This document shows positions 17,868-26,746 of a DNA stretch of 46,550 bases, piece by piece. This stretch comes from Verrucomicrobiales bacterium (lineage in GTDB: Bacteria; Verrucomicrobiota; Verrucomicrobiia; Verrucomicrobiales; DEV007). Position numbers and translations under genes: made by a program. The notes under the pieces were generated by a model. It saw nothing but the letters and a program-made list of their open reading frames with translations, was not told the DNA's origin and searched no databases. Numbering within the stretch: the first letter of the stretch is position 1; each line of letters starts with the position of its first letter. The stretch covers positions 1 to 46,550 of the forward strand of contig JAPYUT010000031.1 in assembly GCA_029940475.1 (NCBI GenBank). Direction: 5' to 3'.

Positions 17868-19223
17868 ATGAGCAATCTCCCGCGAAATGCCCGCCTGTTC
17901 AGCCTCTTCCGGATATTTTTCAACTGTCGGTTCTACTACCCGGTGTATCTGGTAATGTTTCTCGAGTTCGGGTTAAGCATCGCACAATTCGCAACATTGA
18001 ACCTGATCTGGGCAATTACCATCGTCCTGATGGAAGTCCCCTCAGGTGCCCTTGCCGATCATTTGGGCAGAAAAAAACTCGTTGTGGCATCTGCAATACT
18101 GATGATCACCGAGATCCTGATATTGATCCTGACCCCGGCAGGTTCGGCTTTCGTCTTCTGGCTGTTTGTCATCAACCGTGTTCTCAGTGGTGCGGCTGAA
18201 GCGGCGGCAAGCGGCGCGGATGAGGCAATGGCCTATGATAGTATACCTGAACCCACCCGCCAGGTCCTGTGGGCCAAGGTCATGAAGCGAACCATGATCG
18301 GAATCTCCATCGGCTTTGTCATCACCTCGATAACCGGCGCCCTGGTTTACTCCCCGGACTTCATCAATTCCGTGCTGCACGGCCTCGGCCTTGACCCGGG
18401 AGTGACAAAAGCGCACACCCTGAAATTTCCACTCTACCTGAACCTTGCAACTGCGGTGGCTGTATTCTTCATCGCAATTCGCTTCGAGGAAAAACAAACG
18501 AATGATAACAGCACCGGTCTCAGTGCAATCCGGGAAAGTTTTTCCGGAACACTGCGGGCCGGACGCTGGATACTGAGATCGCCGGCAGCAACCATCCTCA
18601 TGTTAATCGGCCTGTTCTACGACAGCATCATACGTGTCTTTTATACCGTTTCCTCCAACGTCTATAAACTCATAAAACTGCCTGAATGGACCTGGGGATT
18701 CGTGGGGGCAGCGGCCTCCATTGTCGGCATCGGCGTCGCGCTGCTTTGTGAACGCATGGCTAAAGGCTGCAGCGCGTCGGTAAACTTCGCAGTGGTTACA
18801 ATCCTCACCTTCACCGGCTGCATGGCTCTCGCCAATCCTGTGCCACTGTGGGGTGTTGTGCTGCTCCTGCCCATGCTCACCGCAATGCGTTTCCTGCAGT
18901 ATTTCCTCTCCTATTACCTCAATCAGGTGACCCCATCGGAACAAAGAGCCACCGTCCTCAGCTTCAAGGGGGCAAGCATGAACCTGGCCTTTGGCTTACT
19001 TACCCAGATCTTCGGGGTAGTCACCGCCCAGTTCCTGTGGAGCGAAAAATTTGCGTTAATATCAAGCCCGGAACTGGCAGCATTTGCCTATACACTCACC
19101 TGGTCGCCCGGTTATTTCGCAATTGGAGCCATCCTGCTTTTCACACTCACAAGATGGCGTTACGGCAAGGGACTCACTCTCCTTATTGAAGATGGAAAAG
19201 TGGACAATCAACCGGGACGCTGA
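17868..19223 (+). CDS. MFS transporter, probable drug/metabolite permease
   Basis: Inner-membrane protein of 451 residues with about 12 transmembrane helices. The loop ADHLGRKKLV after helix 2 matches the canonical MFS motif (G-x-L/A-D-x-x-G-R-K/R). The central cytoplasmic loop (about residue 208-225, EEKQTNDNSTG) separates the two six-helix halves. Start at 17868 gives a short N-terminal tail before helix 1. Its promoter region carries the repeated palindrome at 17747-17786, so expression is probably under a ligand-responsive repressor, as for many efflux pumps. Substrate unknown. Convergent with the zinc-ribbon gene. Confidence 0.85.
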   Translation: MSNLPRNARLFSLFRIFFNCRFYYPVYLVMFLEFGLSIAQFATLNLIWAITIVLMEVPSGALADHLGRKKLVVASAILMITEILILILTPAGSAFVFWLFVINRVLSGAAEAAASGADEAMAYDSIPEPTRQVLWAKVMKRTMIGISIGFVITSITGALVYSPDFINSVLHGLGLDPGVTKAHTLKFPLYLNLATAVAVFFIAIRFEEKQTNDNSTGLSAIRESFSGTLRAGRWILRSPAATILMLIGLFYDSIIRVFYTVSSNVYKLIKLPEWTWGFVGAAASIVGIGVALLCERMAKGCSASVNFAVVTILTFTGCMALANPVPLWGVVLLLPMLTAMRFLQYFLSYYLNQVTPSEQRATVLSFKGASMNLAFGLLTQIFGVVTAQFLWSEKFALISSPELAAFAYTLTWSPGYFAIGAILLFTLTRWRYGKGLTLLIEDGKVDNQPGR

Positions 19224-19250
19224 CACAACAGGATCTTACCCGTCTGGTCC

Positions 19251-19475
19251 TCAGAATGTTAAAACTAAAAACAGTGCTGCAAAACCCAGCAGTAACCATA
19301 TCAAAACACTCAACATCCATTTCCGCCAGATCACCATAAGCTTGCCGCAATTGGGACAATAACTGCTGCTTTTGGATAAAGAGGCGCCACAGTTGCTACA
19401 TTGCTCCAACTCCTGAAAACGATGTTGGGTTCGGCGCGTGTGTTTGCTCTCATCAGGACCTGAAGGGGAAACCAT
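19251..19475 (-). CDS. Small zinc-ribbon membrane protein
   Basis: Protein of 74 residues. C26-x2-C29 and C40-x2-C43 form a zinc ribbon (CSNCG, then CPNCG). A basic stretch (MVIWRKW) leads into one hydrophobic helix (about 52-73) at the C-terminus, so the ribbon would face the cytoplasm on a tail anchor. The compact motif-plus-helix layout argues for a real gene despite its size. It lies 27 bases from the stop of the convergent MFS gene. Function unknown. Confidence 0.7.
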   Translation of the reverse strand: MVSPSGPDESKHTRRTQHRFQELEQCSNCGASLSKSSSYCPNCGKLMVIWRKWMLSVLIWLLLGFAALFLVLTF

Positions 19476-19629
19476 GTGCTCATATTATGACATTAAACAT
19501 TCCAATATCACCTTGAAAATTATCACTAGGCATTGGACATAAATCCAATGCGTTCACCGTCAATGAAGAAGCCCCTGAAACAATCCACAGGCAGTAACTC
19601 AAAATATTCCAGTGACCAAGTGGCGCTGA

Positions 19630-21045
19630 TTAACCAGTCAATTCCCGGATCGGCCGACCGTGCTTGAGCAGGTAGTGGGGCCGACCGTTACTGTCAGAAA
19701 CGGTAGTGGTCTGAGGATCAATGCCCAAGCCATGGTATAGGGTGGCAATCACATCCTGATAGTGAACCGGTCGCTCAATTGCCTGCGCAGCATAGCGATC
19801 CGTTGCACCGATCACCTGCCCCACATTCAAGCCCCCTCCCGCCATCATGCCCATCGCAACCTTCGGCCAGTGATCACGCCCGGCCTTGGCGTTGACTTTT
19901 GGAGTCCTGCCGAACTCACCCCAGGCGAGAACCGTGACCTCCTCAAGCATCCCTCTTTCAGAAAGATCCTCGACCAGTGCGGCAATCGCATGATCAAAGA
20001 TCGGCACAAGCTGCTTCATCCTGCTGAAGTTATTCGCGTGGGTGTCAAAATCACTGATTGAAACATTGACTACACGCGCCCCTGCCTCAATAAGGCGCCG
20101 GGCAAGCAGCAGTTTCCTTGCCGCCTGCGGCCCTTCACTGGTGAAGGAGGCCAGCTTGGACTCCTGCATCGGCAGAATATAGCGCGCCACTGTTTTGGGA
20201 TCCTCTCTGGATAGATCCATCGCCTCTGCAACTGCTCCCGAAGTCAAGATCCCGTATGCCTGGGCTGTAAAGGAATCAAAAGCCCCCATCATGCCCGCTG
20301 CATCTGTTGCGCGACGTGTGCGGTCAAGCCCCTTAAGTAGTCCAAGCCGATCGTCCAGCCTGCCCACGGTGAGTCCTTCACTCATGCGTAGGCTGGTGGT
20401 ATGACCGGCACGCAATCTCGAGAGCTCACCCTTCATTCCGTCTTCGAGTTCACGTTTGAACATCGATGAGATATCAGGGCGGAACGGGCCGGCGGAAGGT
20501 CCGAGGAAACCCGGACGGGCGCTATTCCTTACCAGTCCCCTGCCCTGCATCAAATCAATGAAAGCCGGGGCGAATCCGCTATTTTTCTTCCCCAACAGTT
20601 TACTGACCACGCATCCTATCGCCGGCCATCCGCCCGCCGGCGCCGGATCCGAATCCTTGAATCCCGACTGACACTGGAATGCATTGTGCTGCCCATCCGC
20701 ACCAACTAATGATCGCAAGAATGCAAACCGATGGGCGGCTCCTGCCACCTTGGGCATCAACTCGGAAAGATGCAATCCCGGGATCGTCGTCCTGATTGAC
20801 TTGATGTCACCACGGTACTCGGCAGGTGAATCAGGCTTGGGATCAATCATGTCCATCTGCGGTGGACCGCCATCGAGATGGATGTGGATAATCGCCCGGC
20901 GCGAAGATCCCAGGCCGGTATTGGATTCGGCCCGGAGCACATCGGCAAGGCTTAGCCCGCCAATGCCAAGGGCGCCGGCCTTGAGGAAACTCCGCCGTGA
21001 CACACCGTCACAGTGCCTGGCGTGCCCTGCCTCGACATTTAACAT
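19630..21045 (-). CDS. DUF1501 family protein with Tat signal
   Basis: Exported protein of 471 residues in the alkaline-phosphatase/sulfatase-like fold annotated as DUF1501, abundant in Planctomycetota and Verrucomicrobiota. Twin-arginine signal: SRRSFLK (16-22) followed by a hydrophobic stretch ending ADVLRAES. Seen in the body: IIHIHLDGGPPQMDMIDPKPDSP, a typical start of the family core, RVVNVSISDFDTHANN, and VTVLAWGEFGRTPKVN with the conserved EFGRTP. Relatives usually sit beside a DUF1549/DUF1553 cytochrome (PSCyt1) gene; none is here, since the upstream neighbour is a divergent lipoprotein gene. Enzymatic activity of the family is not established to my knowledge. Confidence 0.92.
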   Translation of the reverse strand: MLNVEAGHARHCDGVSRRSFLKAGALGIGGLSLADVLRAESNTGLGSSRRAIIHIHLDGGPPQMDMIDPKPDSPAEYRGDIKSIRTTIPGLHLSELMPKVAGAAHRFAFLRSLVGADGQHNAFQCQSGFKDSDPAPAGGWPAIGCVVSKLLGKKNSGFAPAFIDLMQGRGLVRNSARPGFLGPSAGPFRPDISSMFKRELEDGMKGELSRLRAGHTTSLRMSEGLTVGRLDDRLGLLKGLDRTRRATDAAGMMGAFDSFTAQAYGILTSGAVAEAMDLSREDPKTVARYILPMQESKLASFTSEGPQAARKLLLARRLIEAGARVVNVSISDFDTHANNFSRMKQLVPIFDHAIAALVEDLSERGMLEEVTVLAWGEFGRTPKVNAKAGRDHWPKVAMGMMAGGGLNVGQVIGATDRYAAQAIERPVHYQDVIATLYHGLGIDPQTTTVSDSNGRPHYLLKHGRPIRELTG

Positions 21046-21198
21046 GATCTAAAAACTAACCTGCCGACCAGGCATGTGCAAGCAATCCGCAACAAACCCT
21101 TGATATTCCAATCCGGGCAACACCGGTTATCCGCCGCTGTAGCCAATTCCAAAGAAAAACCGCATGAAAATTGATGCATCGGATTGGATGACTGTAAT

Positions 21199-21210
21199 GA
21201 CTCATGAGTC
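21199..21210. repeat. Perfect 12-bp palindrome before the LamG lipoprotein gene
   Basis: GACTCATGAGTC is a perfect palindrome 84 bp upstream of the chosen lipoprotein start, in the divergent promoter region shared with the DUF1501 gene. It could be an operator; a chance occurrence is also possible. Confidence 0.3.
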
Positions 21211-21293
21211 CATAAAGGTTTCATATCTGAAAAAACCGGTTCGAATCTTCCTCTTTTTACCTTATGATCCCCAGCTCTAATACTTCAATCCCG

Positions 21294-23267
21294 ATGAAAA
21301 AAACTGCAACTATTGCCCTTGCCATGGTAGCCGTCATTACCGGCTGCCATGCCGACAGCACGCAACCGCCCCCCTGCCCCAAGACCGCCCCGCAGACAGG
21401 CACCTTTAATCTGGACTTCAGCACACCTACAGGCAATCTCGGGTCCCTGACCTTGGGTAAAGTCCTGTTTTCCCGCCCCGGGAACCCGGCAGGGTCATTC
21501 CATCACTCACGCAAGGCACTGCTCATCAAAGACAGGTATATCGTCATCCTGGACAACAGCGCAACAACCGGCATCCGCTGGAACTGGAAAGGCGCAAAAA
21601 AACCGCTTCCTATTTTCCTGACACACCCGGAGGGAAAAACCCTCATGCCAAAAGACAACTCCCTGCAACAACTTGTCCTTAAGAAGAAGGAGGATGCCCT
21701 TCCCGGAAACATCGCCATCATCACCACCGCCCCGGAATTAAAGGTCAATGGAGTGTCCGGGAAACCCGGGCTGAACCTGGCATCAGGAATCAATTACCAA
21801 ATGGCGGTTGCCCAAACAGATCAGGGCACTGACCGGATTTTCTGGGGTAGCAACGACAAGCCCGCCAGGCTCAACAGTGCCGACTGGAAAGTCAATGCCC
21901 ACGCGGCAATCATTCGTGAGATCGGCGACAATACCACGCAACTCGCTGCCTTCGGTGATCACGGCCAATCAAACAACCTGATTGCAACAAGGTTCGTAAC
22001 CCTGGCAATTGAAGGCGAGCACGTCGCTATTGAGGCCACTGTCTCATCCCCGCCACAAAATCCCGGGAAAGATCCGGAAATCACGACAGTGCGCGGAAAC
22101 TACGTGGCACAAAAAGGTGCTAAGCTAAGGCTCAGCTTCGGTTCACCAACACAGAAAATAATACAGGAGAACAACAAACTTCTGGCCTTCTGGAAATTTG
22201 ATGAGGGAACCGGAGCAACTACCGTTGACCTGAAATCCAGCGGCAAAAAATCCCGAATCATTGGCATTGATCCAAAGCAGGGATGGACTAAGGGGGTTGG
22301 CTTTGGAGACGCTAAAGCGCTAGTCCTCAGTGATGGGGCGCATGTCGAAACATCCTTTGAGAAAAGTCTCCAGGGAAACAGCTCCATTGCAATGTGGGTG
22401 AAGACCAAGGCCGGCGGCCTCCTGGCAAGTAAAGTCGCACGGAAAGGGCAGAGCCTGCTGCCAGATTCACGCATGATTGAGATAACACCCGGAGGTGAAG
22501 TCAAACTAACAGTGGTTAATCTCAGGGAAGAAATGATCAAAAGCACAGTAAAGGTCAATGATGACAAGTGGCATCATATTGCCTGGACCGTTAACGAACA
22601 ACCTGATGAGGGAATGCGAATCCCGCTTACAGCTGAACACTGCCTCTACATTGATGCAAAATTGCAGGGCACCATCTCAATCAAGCAGCCATACAACTCT
22701 GAACCGGTTCGAGCCCCGATGAAAATCGGTGCCGCCATCAGCTACACACAGGACAAGGAGAAACTCCGGAAAATCGGGAGCTTCACCGGCACCCTTGATA
22801 ATTTACGAATCTACAATTTCCCGTTAACCGAACGGCAGATCGCCGGTTTTCATATGGTCGGGACAAAAAAGTCGCCCTTCGTGATAACCTCATCGCCGAA
22901 AAAAACTGTCCGCGTAGGCCAGAAATTTGAATACCCAATCAAGTTTACCGGCGTGCCTTTTGCCAGTTTTAAACTTAATACCCTGCCGGAATGGATCAAA
23001 TTTGAAGGACTCCTGACTGGTATTCCAGCCACAAAGGACATCGGGGTCAGCAAGCGCATCAGTATTGTCGGCATGTCTCCACTGGGTCCCGGGCAACAAA
23101 TATTCACCATCAATGTCCTGCCACCGCTTGTAACCCCGGAATGGAAAATCCATGTCAATGGCAAGCCTGTCCCAACCCGCTACACCGGTCTCGGAATTGA
23201 AGCCGACCTGCCTGCCGGCAGCGGAAGCTGGCTGTTCACCAATGAAAATCCGGCTGCTGCAAAATAA
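21294..23267 (+). CDS. LamG-domain lipoprotein with putative Ig domain
   Basis: Protein of 657 residues from the ATG at 21294, chosen because it gives a perfect lipoprotein signal: MKKTATIALAMVAVITGC with lipobox I-T-G-C18; an upstream ATG at 21264 would bury it. After a beta-rich region (about 30-285) comes a concanavalin A-like/LamG domain (about 290-520), recognised by LLAFWKFDEGTG at its start, DDKWHHIAWTVN in the middle and GTLDNLRIYNFPLTERQI at its end. A putative Ig (He_PIG-like) domain follows (about 525-620: PFVITSSPKKTVRVGQKFEYPI). LamG lipoproteins are expanded in marine PVC bacteria and are thought to bind glycans or surfaces. It is 97 bases upstream of the candidate selenoprotein gene, possibly co-transcribed. 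Confidence 0.85.
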   Translation: MKKTATIALAMVAVITGCHADSTQPPPCPKTAPQTGTFNLDFSTPTGNLGSLTLGKVLFSRPGNPAGSFHHSRKALLIKDRYIVILDNSATTGIRWNWKGAKKPLPIFLTHPEGKTLMPKDNSLQQLVLKKKEDALPGNIAIITTAPELKVNGVSGKPGLNLASGINYQMAVAQTDQGTDRIFWGSNDKPARLNSADWKVNAHAAIIREIGDNTTQLAAFGDHGQSNNLIATRFVTLAIEGEHVAIEATVSSPPQNPGKDPEITTVRGNYVAQKGAKLRLSFGSPTQKIIQENNKLLAFWKFDEGTGATTVDLKSSGKKSRIIGIDPKQGWTKGVGFGDAKALVLSDGAHVETSFEKSLQGNSSIAMWVKTKAGGLLASKVARKGQSLLPDSRMIEITPGGEVKLTVVNLREEMIKSTVKVNDDKWHHIAWTVNEQPDEGMRIPLTAEHCLYIDAKLQGTISIKQPYNSEPVRAPMKIGAAISYTQDKEKLRKIGSFTGTLDNLRIYNFPLTERQIAGFHMVGTKKSPFVITSSPKKTVRVGQKFEYPIKFTGVPFASFKLNTLPEWIKFEGLLTGIPATKDIGVSKRISIVGMSPLGPGQQIFTINVLPPLVTPEWKIHVNGKPVPTRYTGLGIEADLPAGSGSWLFTNENPAAAK

Positions 23268-23364
23268 GGAGCCCCAACTCCCGGTAATCACCCGGCCAAA
23301 GCTTTCCTTGGCTTGAGCTCGATAACGTTTGCACTCAGGATCCGTAAGACGATAAGCTTTCACC

Positions 23365-24600
23365 ATGCGAATATGTATCATCACGCTGCTTGCTCTCGCC
23401 CAACCTGCTATCGCAGCCCCGGCAGTGGACAGCGTCAATTTCGATCGACTGCACGCCCTGATGCAGCCAAGCGCAGAGGAACTCAAGTGGCGGAAAATTC
23501 CCTGGCGCACCAGCCTTTGGCAGGCACGAATCGACGCGGCCGCCGCCGGTAAACCCATTTACCTCTGGGAAATGGACGGGCATCCGCTCGGGTGCACATG
23601 AAATAATGGTGTAATCGACAGGTTGTCGAGCTTCTCAAATCCGGACATCATCAGCACCCTGCGGGAAAATTTCATCCCTGCCACCGACAACGACTGGTTT
23701 AACCGCCGCCGTCAGGATGCCGCGGGGAAATTCTTCCGTGCAGTGGCTGCCCAGGGCCCGCGCAAGGGAAACGGCACAAAACAGGGGCACTATATCCTCA
23801 CTGCTTCCGGAAAATTGCTTGGATTCAATAACAACCGCTCCCTCGAGCGGCGCAAAAAATTCATCAGGGAAGCCCTGGAAAAATGGCATGCCCTGCCTGC
23901 TTCCGAGCGGGAACCCGCCGCGATCAAGGTAACCGCCCTGGGCAAGGGGCAGGTTGACAAGAAATACCATGCCAGCCCCCCCGCAGGTGGCATTGTGCTG
24001 GTTGCCTCAGCCCGCATTCTCAAAAACGGCGCGAACGGCCAGCTGGAACCCTGTTCTGCTGACGACCATGATCACGGCTGGGGACACATGGCTGCCGTAG
24101 ATCGCATGTGGATCCGAAAGGAAGAATGGCAATCGCTGATCAGCGCTGCTGAAAGCAAGGGGGAAGTTGCTCAACGCCTGGCCTATCGCCTGTTGCGCTA
24201 CCAGTTGGTCGATTTTACCCGCGGTGAACCTCCCTTCTGGAAACGTGAGGAAGTCCGCCACTTCACCATGAAGATCATGCCGGCTGAAAAATCCGGTCAC
24301 TATGTCATCAAGGGCAACGCCCTCATGGCTTCAGCCGCTGATCCTGCCAAGGCCAAACGCGGGTTCGAAATCGACCTTCTCGGAAAAATAGAAACCGACA
24401 CTTCCGGTCAACCCATCCGCTTCGACCTGGTCGCGCTCGGTGAGCACTGGGGTGATGGACCCTATACCAAAGGCTCCCGCCCGGGCCGCACTCCGCTGGG
24501 CATCACCTTGCGCCTCGGTAACCCGGACAACCCCATCGATCTCATTCGCCCGCAGGGCAGTCGCTGGCTCCAGGGCTACTGGGAAGCCGAGAAACACTGA
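23365..24600 (+). CDS. Candidate selenoprotein: secreted thioredoxin-like protein with in-frame TGA (Sec79)
   Basis: One frame runs from ATG 23365 to TGA 24598-24600 (411 residues), broken only by TGA at 23599-23601. The first part has a signal peptide (about 1-19, ending AIAAPA) and a thioredoxin-like first strand: WQARIDAAAAGKPIYLWEMDG, then HPLGCT and the TGA. After it the frame continues NNGVIDRLSSFSNPDIISTLRENFIPAT, the second helix and strand expected in Thioredoxin_7/DUF255-like folds. The TGA thus falls at the redox loop, giving Cys77-Thr78-Sec79. A hairpin matching a bacterial SECIS lies just downstream. The C-terminal part (about 200-411) is not a domain I recognise. A separate downstream gene would need a TTG start at 23623, inside that hairpin, and would lose the export signal. 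Alternatives: recent nonsense mutation or sequence error. The selenocysteine machinery is not in the window. Confidence 0.72.
23615..23629 (+). promoter_or_regulatory. Candidate bacterial SECIS hairpin
   Basis: TCGACA (23615-23620), loop GGT (23621-23623), TGTCGA (23624-23629): a perfect 6-bp stem. The loop starts 20 bases after the TGA at 23599-23601, within the known bacterial range, and has G in its first two positions as SelB recognition requires. E. coli fdhF has a GGU-bearing loop at nearly the same distance, with a comparable stem (GCA/UGC there, ACA/UGU here). Confidence 0.7.
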
Positions 24601-24653
24601 GGATCAAAAAGACAATCCTCTCAGCCACCAGCAACGCCAACATATCCTCAGCC

Positions 24654-25037
24654 ATGCCCATTAAATTCCTTCACACCCGCATCCGTGTCAGTGATATCGA
24701 CAGGTCGATCGAATTTTACGAAAAGCTAGGCTTCAAGCTCACCAGACGAAATGACAAATCCCCCGCCGGAAACCGGCTCGCCTTCCTGGAAATTGACGCC
24801 AGTGAGCACTTCCTTGAGCTTTGCTACTCGCCTGATTTCAAGGTCGAGTTCCCCGAGGATTTGATGCACACCTGCGTCGGGGTCGAGGACATCATCGAAT
24901 ACTGCGCTAAGCTTGAACAAAGTGGTATCGAGATATGGCCTGATGCATGGCGCGACAAGTTTACAGGCGAGGAAATGAAGATGGCATTCGTCACTGACCC
25001 TGACGGTTACGAGGTGGAAATACTGGAAAAACAATAA
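24654..25037 (+). CDS. VOC family glyoxalase I-like protein
   Basis: Cytoplasmic protein of 127 residues, the length of a single-chain bacterial lactoylglutathione lyase. Two beta-alpha-beta-beta-beta units are visible. Metal ligands expected for glyoxalase I are all present by position: H7 (LHTRIRV), E55 (FLELCY), H72 (MHTCVG) and E122 (DPDGYEVEIL). It would detoxify methylglyoxal-type hemithioacetals if a true GloA; other VOC functions are possible. It lies 53 bases after the candidate selenoprotein and 17 bases before the DMT permease, so a shared transcript is likely. Confidence 0.85.
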   Translation: MPIKFLHTRIRVSDIDRSIEFYEKLGFKLTRRNDKSPAGNRLAFLEIDASEHFLELCYSPDFKVEFPEDLMHTCVGVEDIIEYCAKLEQSGIEIWPDAWRDKFTGEEMKMAFVTDPDGYEVEILEKQ

Positions 25038-25054
25038 CCGGCGACCGCTAGCGC

Positions 25055-25927
25055 ATGTACCTGCTCGCCCCGCTCGCCAGTGCGCTCATCTATCCCTTCG
25101 CGAGCGTGTTCCTGAAACGCGCGATCGGGGAAGGCGCAGGCCTGCTGCGCACGGCGTTCATCTCCAACATCGTCCTGTTCTGCGTCTTCCTCCCCGCACT
25201 CCTGTTCAACCAGACAGCGCCGCAATGGTCACACATCGGCTGGGCATTGCTTGCCGGACTGTGCTTCTTCGGCGGGCAGGTTTTCACCTTCCTTGCCATT
25301 CGTGCAGGCGACGTCTCCGTGCAGGCCCCGCTAATGGGAATCAAGGTGATATTCGTTGCCATCTTCTCCTTCTTCCTCAAGCCCGATGAGGTGCCGCCAC
25401 TGCTCTGGCTTGGAGCAGCTCTGACTGCAATTGCCATTTTTCTTCTGAGCGGAGCAAGCCTGAAGGCATTACTTGAGAACAGCCGCACCGTGCTCTGGTC
25501 ACTGGTCGCCTGCGCCTGCTTTGGAGGCAGTGACAGCCTGGCGGGGTATCGCAGTGCGGATTTTGGCCGCATCCCCTTTATCATCGTAATGGTAACGGTA
25601 GTGGCAATCGGTTCACTGATATTGGTGCCATTCTTCTCTGCGCCGCTGAAGAGCATCCCGCGCCATGCACGCAACCTTGCCATGATTGGCGGTCTGGCAA
25701 TCGGCGTCCAGGGAATCATCCTCAACTTGTCCCTGGCATTTATTGGCCAGGCAACAGCCATGAACATCGTCTATTCCACCCGCGCGCTGTGGGGTGTGCT
25801 TCTGGTCTGGCTTATCGGTCACAAGCTCGGTAACCACGAAGCTGCTGAGCGCGGCCATGCCGTCATGACCAAGCGCCTGGCAGGAGCATGCCTCTTAAGC
25901 GCAGCTGTCATGATGGTCTTCCTCTAG
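25055..25927 (+). CDS. EamA/DMT family permease
   Basis: Inner-membrane protein of 290 residues with about ten hydrophobic helices in two five-helix halves, the architecture of drug/metabolite transporters. The N-terminus (MYLLAPLASALIYPFASVFLKRAIGEG) matches the first helix of EamA repeats, and FLAIRAGDVSVQAPLMGIKVIFVAIFS is the characteristic fourth-helix region. No substrate can be deduced. It follows the VOC gene closely, probably in one operon. The start at 25055 is the only ATG that includes the complete first helix. Confidence 0.85.
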   Translation: MYLLAPLASALIYPFASVFLKRAIGEGAGLLRTAFISNIVLFCVFLPALLFNQTAPQWSHIGWALLAGLCFFGGQVFTFLAIRAGDVSVQAPLMGIKVIFVAIFSFFLKPDEVPPLLWLGAALTAIAIFLLSGASLKALLENSRTVLWSLVACACFGGSDSLAGYRSADFGRIPFIIVMVTVVAIGSLILVPFFSAPLKSIPRHARNLAMIGGLAIGVQGIILNLSLAFIGQATAMNIVYSTRALWGVLLVWLIGHKLGNHEAAERGHAVMTKRLAGACLLSAAVMMVFL

Positions 25928-26101
25928 CTGCAAGGAAAAACGAGGGGGCGCAATTGTTTGCTTGTCCGGTAAAATTCCGGAAGACCGATAAAGTGAGCCT
26001 ACAAAATCCAACCCGCCTAACGCACCAGGGCATGCCCGTTACAAAAGATATGGCATTTTGTAATCACGTTCATGCCGATCATCATTTATGCTTGGGAAGC
26101 A

Positions 26102-26563
26102 ATGAATTCACATCAAGTCATCAAGGATGCCTGCGACAAACACGGCGCAAAAAAGATTGCCGGAGATCTTGGCGTTTCCCTCTCCCTTGTTTACAAGTGG
26201 GCACAACCAAGAACGGATTCGGGAAGCGGGAGCCGCAACCCGCTGGACCGGGTAATTGAACTGATCCACAGCACCCGGGACCCAAGGATCATTGAATGGA
26301 TCTGCGAACAATCGGGAGGTTACTTCGTGCGCAACCCGGAAACCATAGACGGGGAGAATTACGAGGTGATGCCCGCAACCTCACAAATTGTCGAACAGTT
26401 TGCCGCACTACTGGCCGAGATCAGCAAGGCGGTCCATGATGACTCGATCACCACCAGGGAATCCCGGCGTATACGCAGGGTCTGGGATGCTCTCAAGTCA
26501 TTCACCGAGGGCTTTGTTAACTGCTGCGAAGATGGTGATTTCAAGAAAATGCGAAACGATTGA
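26102..26563 (+). CDS. Small helix-turn-helix protein, phage CII/CP76-like
   Basis: Protein of 153 residues from ATG 26102, chosen because GGGAAG lies a few bases upstream and the protein then begins MNSHQVIKDACDKHGAKK; an ATG at 26072 adds ten residues. An HTH occupies about 10-33 (GAKKIAGDLGVSLSLVYKWAQ), with the SLVYKWA recognition helix. The C-terminal half is helical (about 95-140). It resembles the Phage_CP76/CII-like regulatory proteins found as chromosomal orphans in several phyla; no phage genes surround it. It sits 183 bases upstream of the sugar-acid operon and might regulate it, but this is only position-based. Confidence 0.65.
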   Translation: MNSHQVIKDACDKHGAKKIAGDLGVSLSLVYKWAQPRTDSGSGSRNPLDRVIELIHSTRDPRIIEWICEQSGGYFVRNPETIDGENYEVMPATSQIVEQFAALLAEISKAVHDDSITTRESRRIRRVWDALKSFTEGFVNCCEDGDFKKMRND

Positions 26564-26746
26564 CGTGCCCCTCGCCATTTTCCGCCGCACGCATATCGAT
26601 TGCACAGGAATAAGAACCCGCCACCGAAGATCGGGTAAAACAGTTGCCTGGGGATGATTTCTGCCTCAGGCAGGACAAGCTGTAATCCGATTCCATACGC
26701 AATACCGACTTGGCAGCAAGTGACATGAGGTTACACTGAGCGCCCA

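Noticed and set aside
21236-21250. tRNA T-arm-like sequence GGTTCGAATC
   Set aside because: The flanking bases do not form the 5-bp T stem and no acceptor, D or anticodon arms are visible around it.
23599-23601. Simple pseudogene or frameshift explanation for the two adjacent open frames
   Set aside because: Both parts share one reading frame, there is no insertion or deletion, and the only break is TGA at the redox position followed by a SECIS-like hairpin. Nonsense mutation is kept as the main alternative but is less likely.
24599-24620. Hairpin GAGGAT/ATCCTC after the candidate selenoprotein as a terminator
   Set aside because: No T run follows, and the next gene starts 53 bases after the stop, so the genes are probably co-transcribed.
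25965-25981. TCCGG/CCGGA hairpin after the DMT permease as a terminator
   Set aside because: The stem is only 5 bp and is followed by AGACCGATAAAG rather than a T run.
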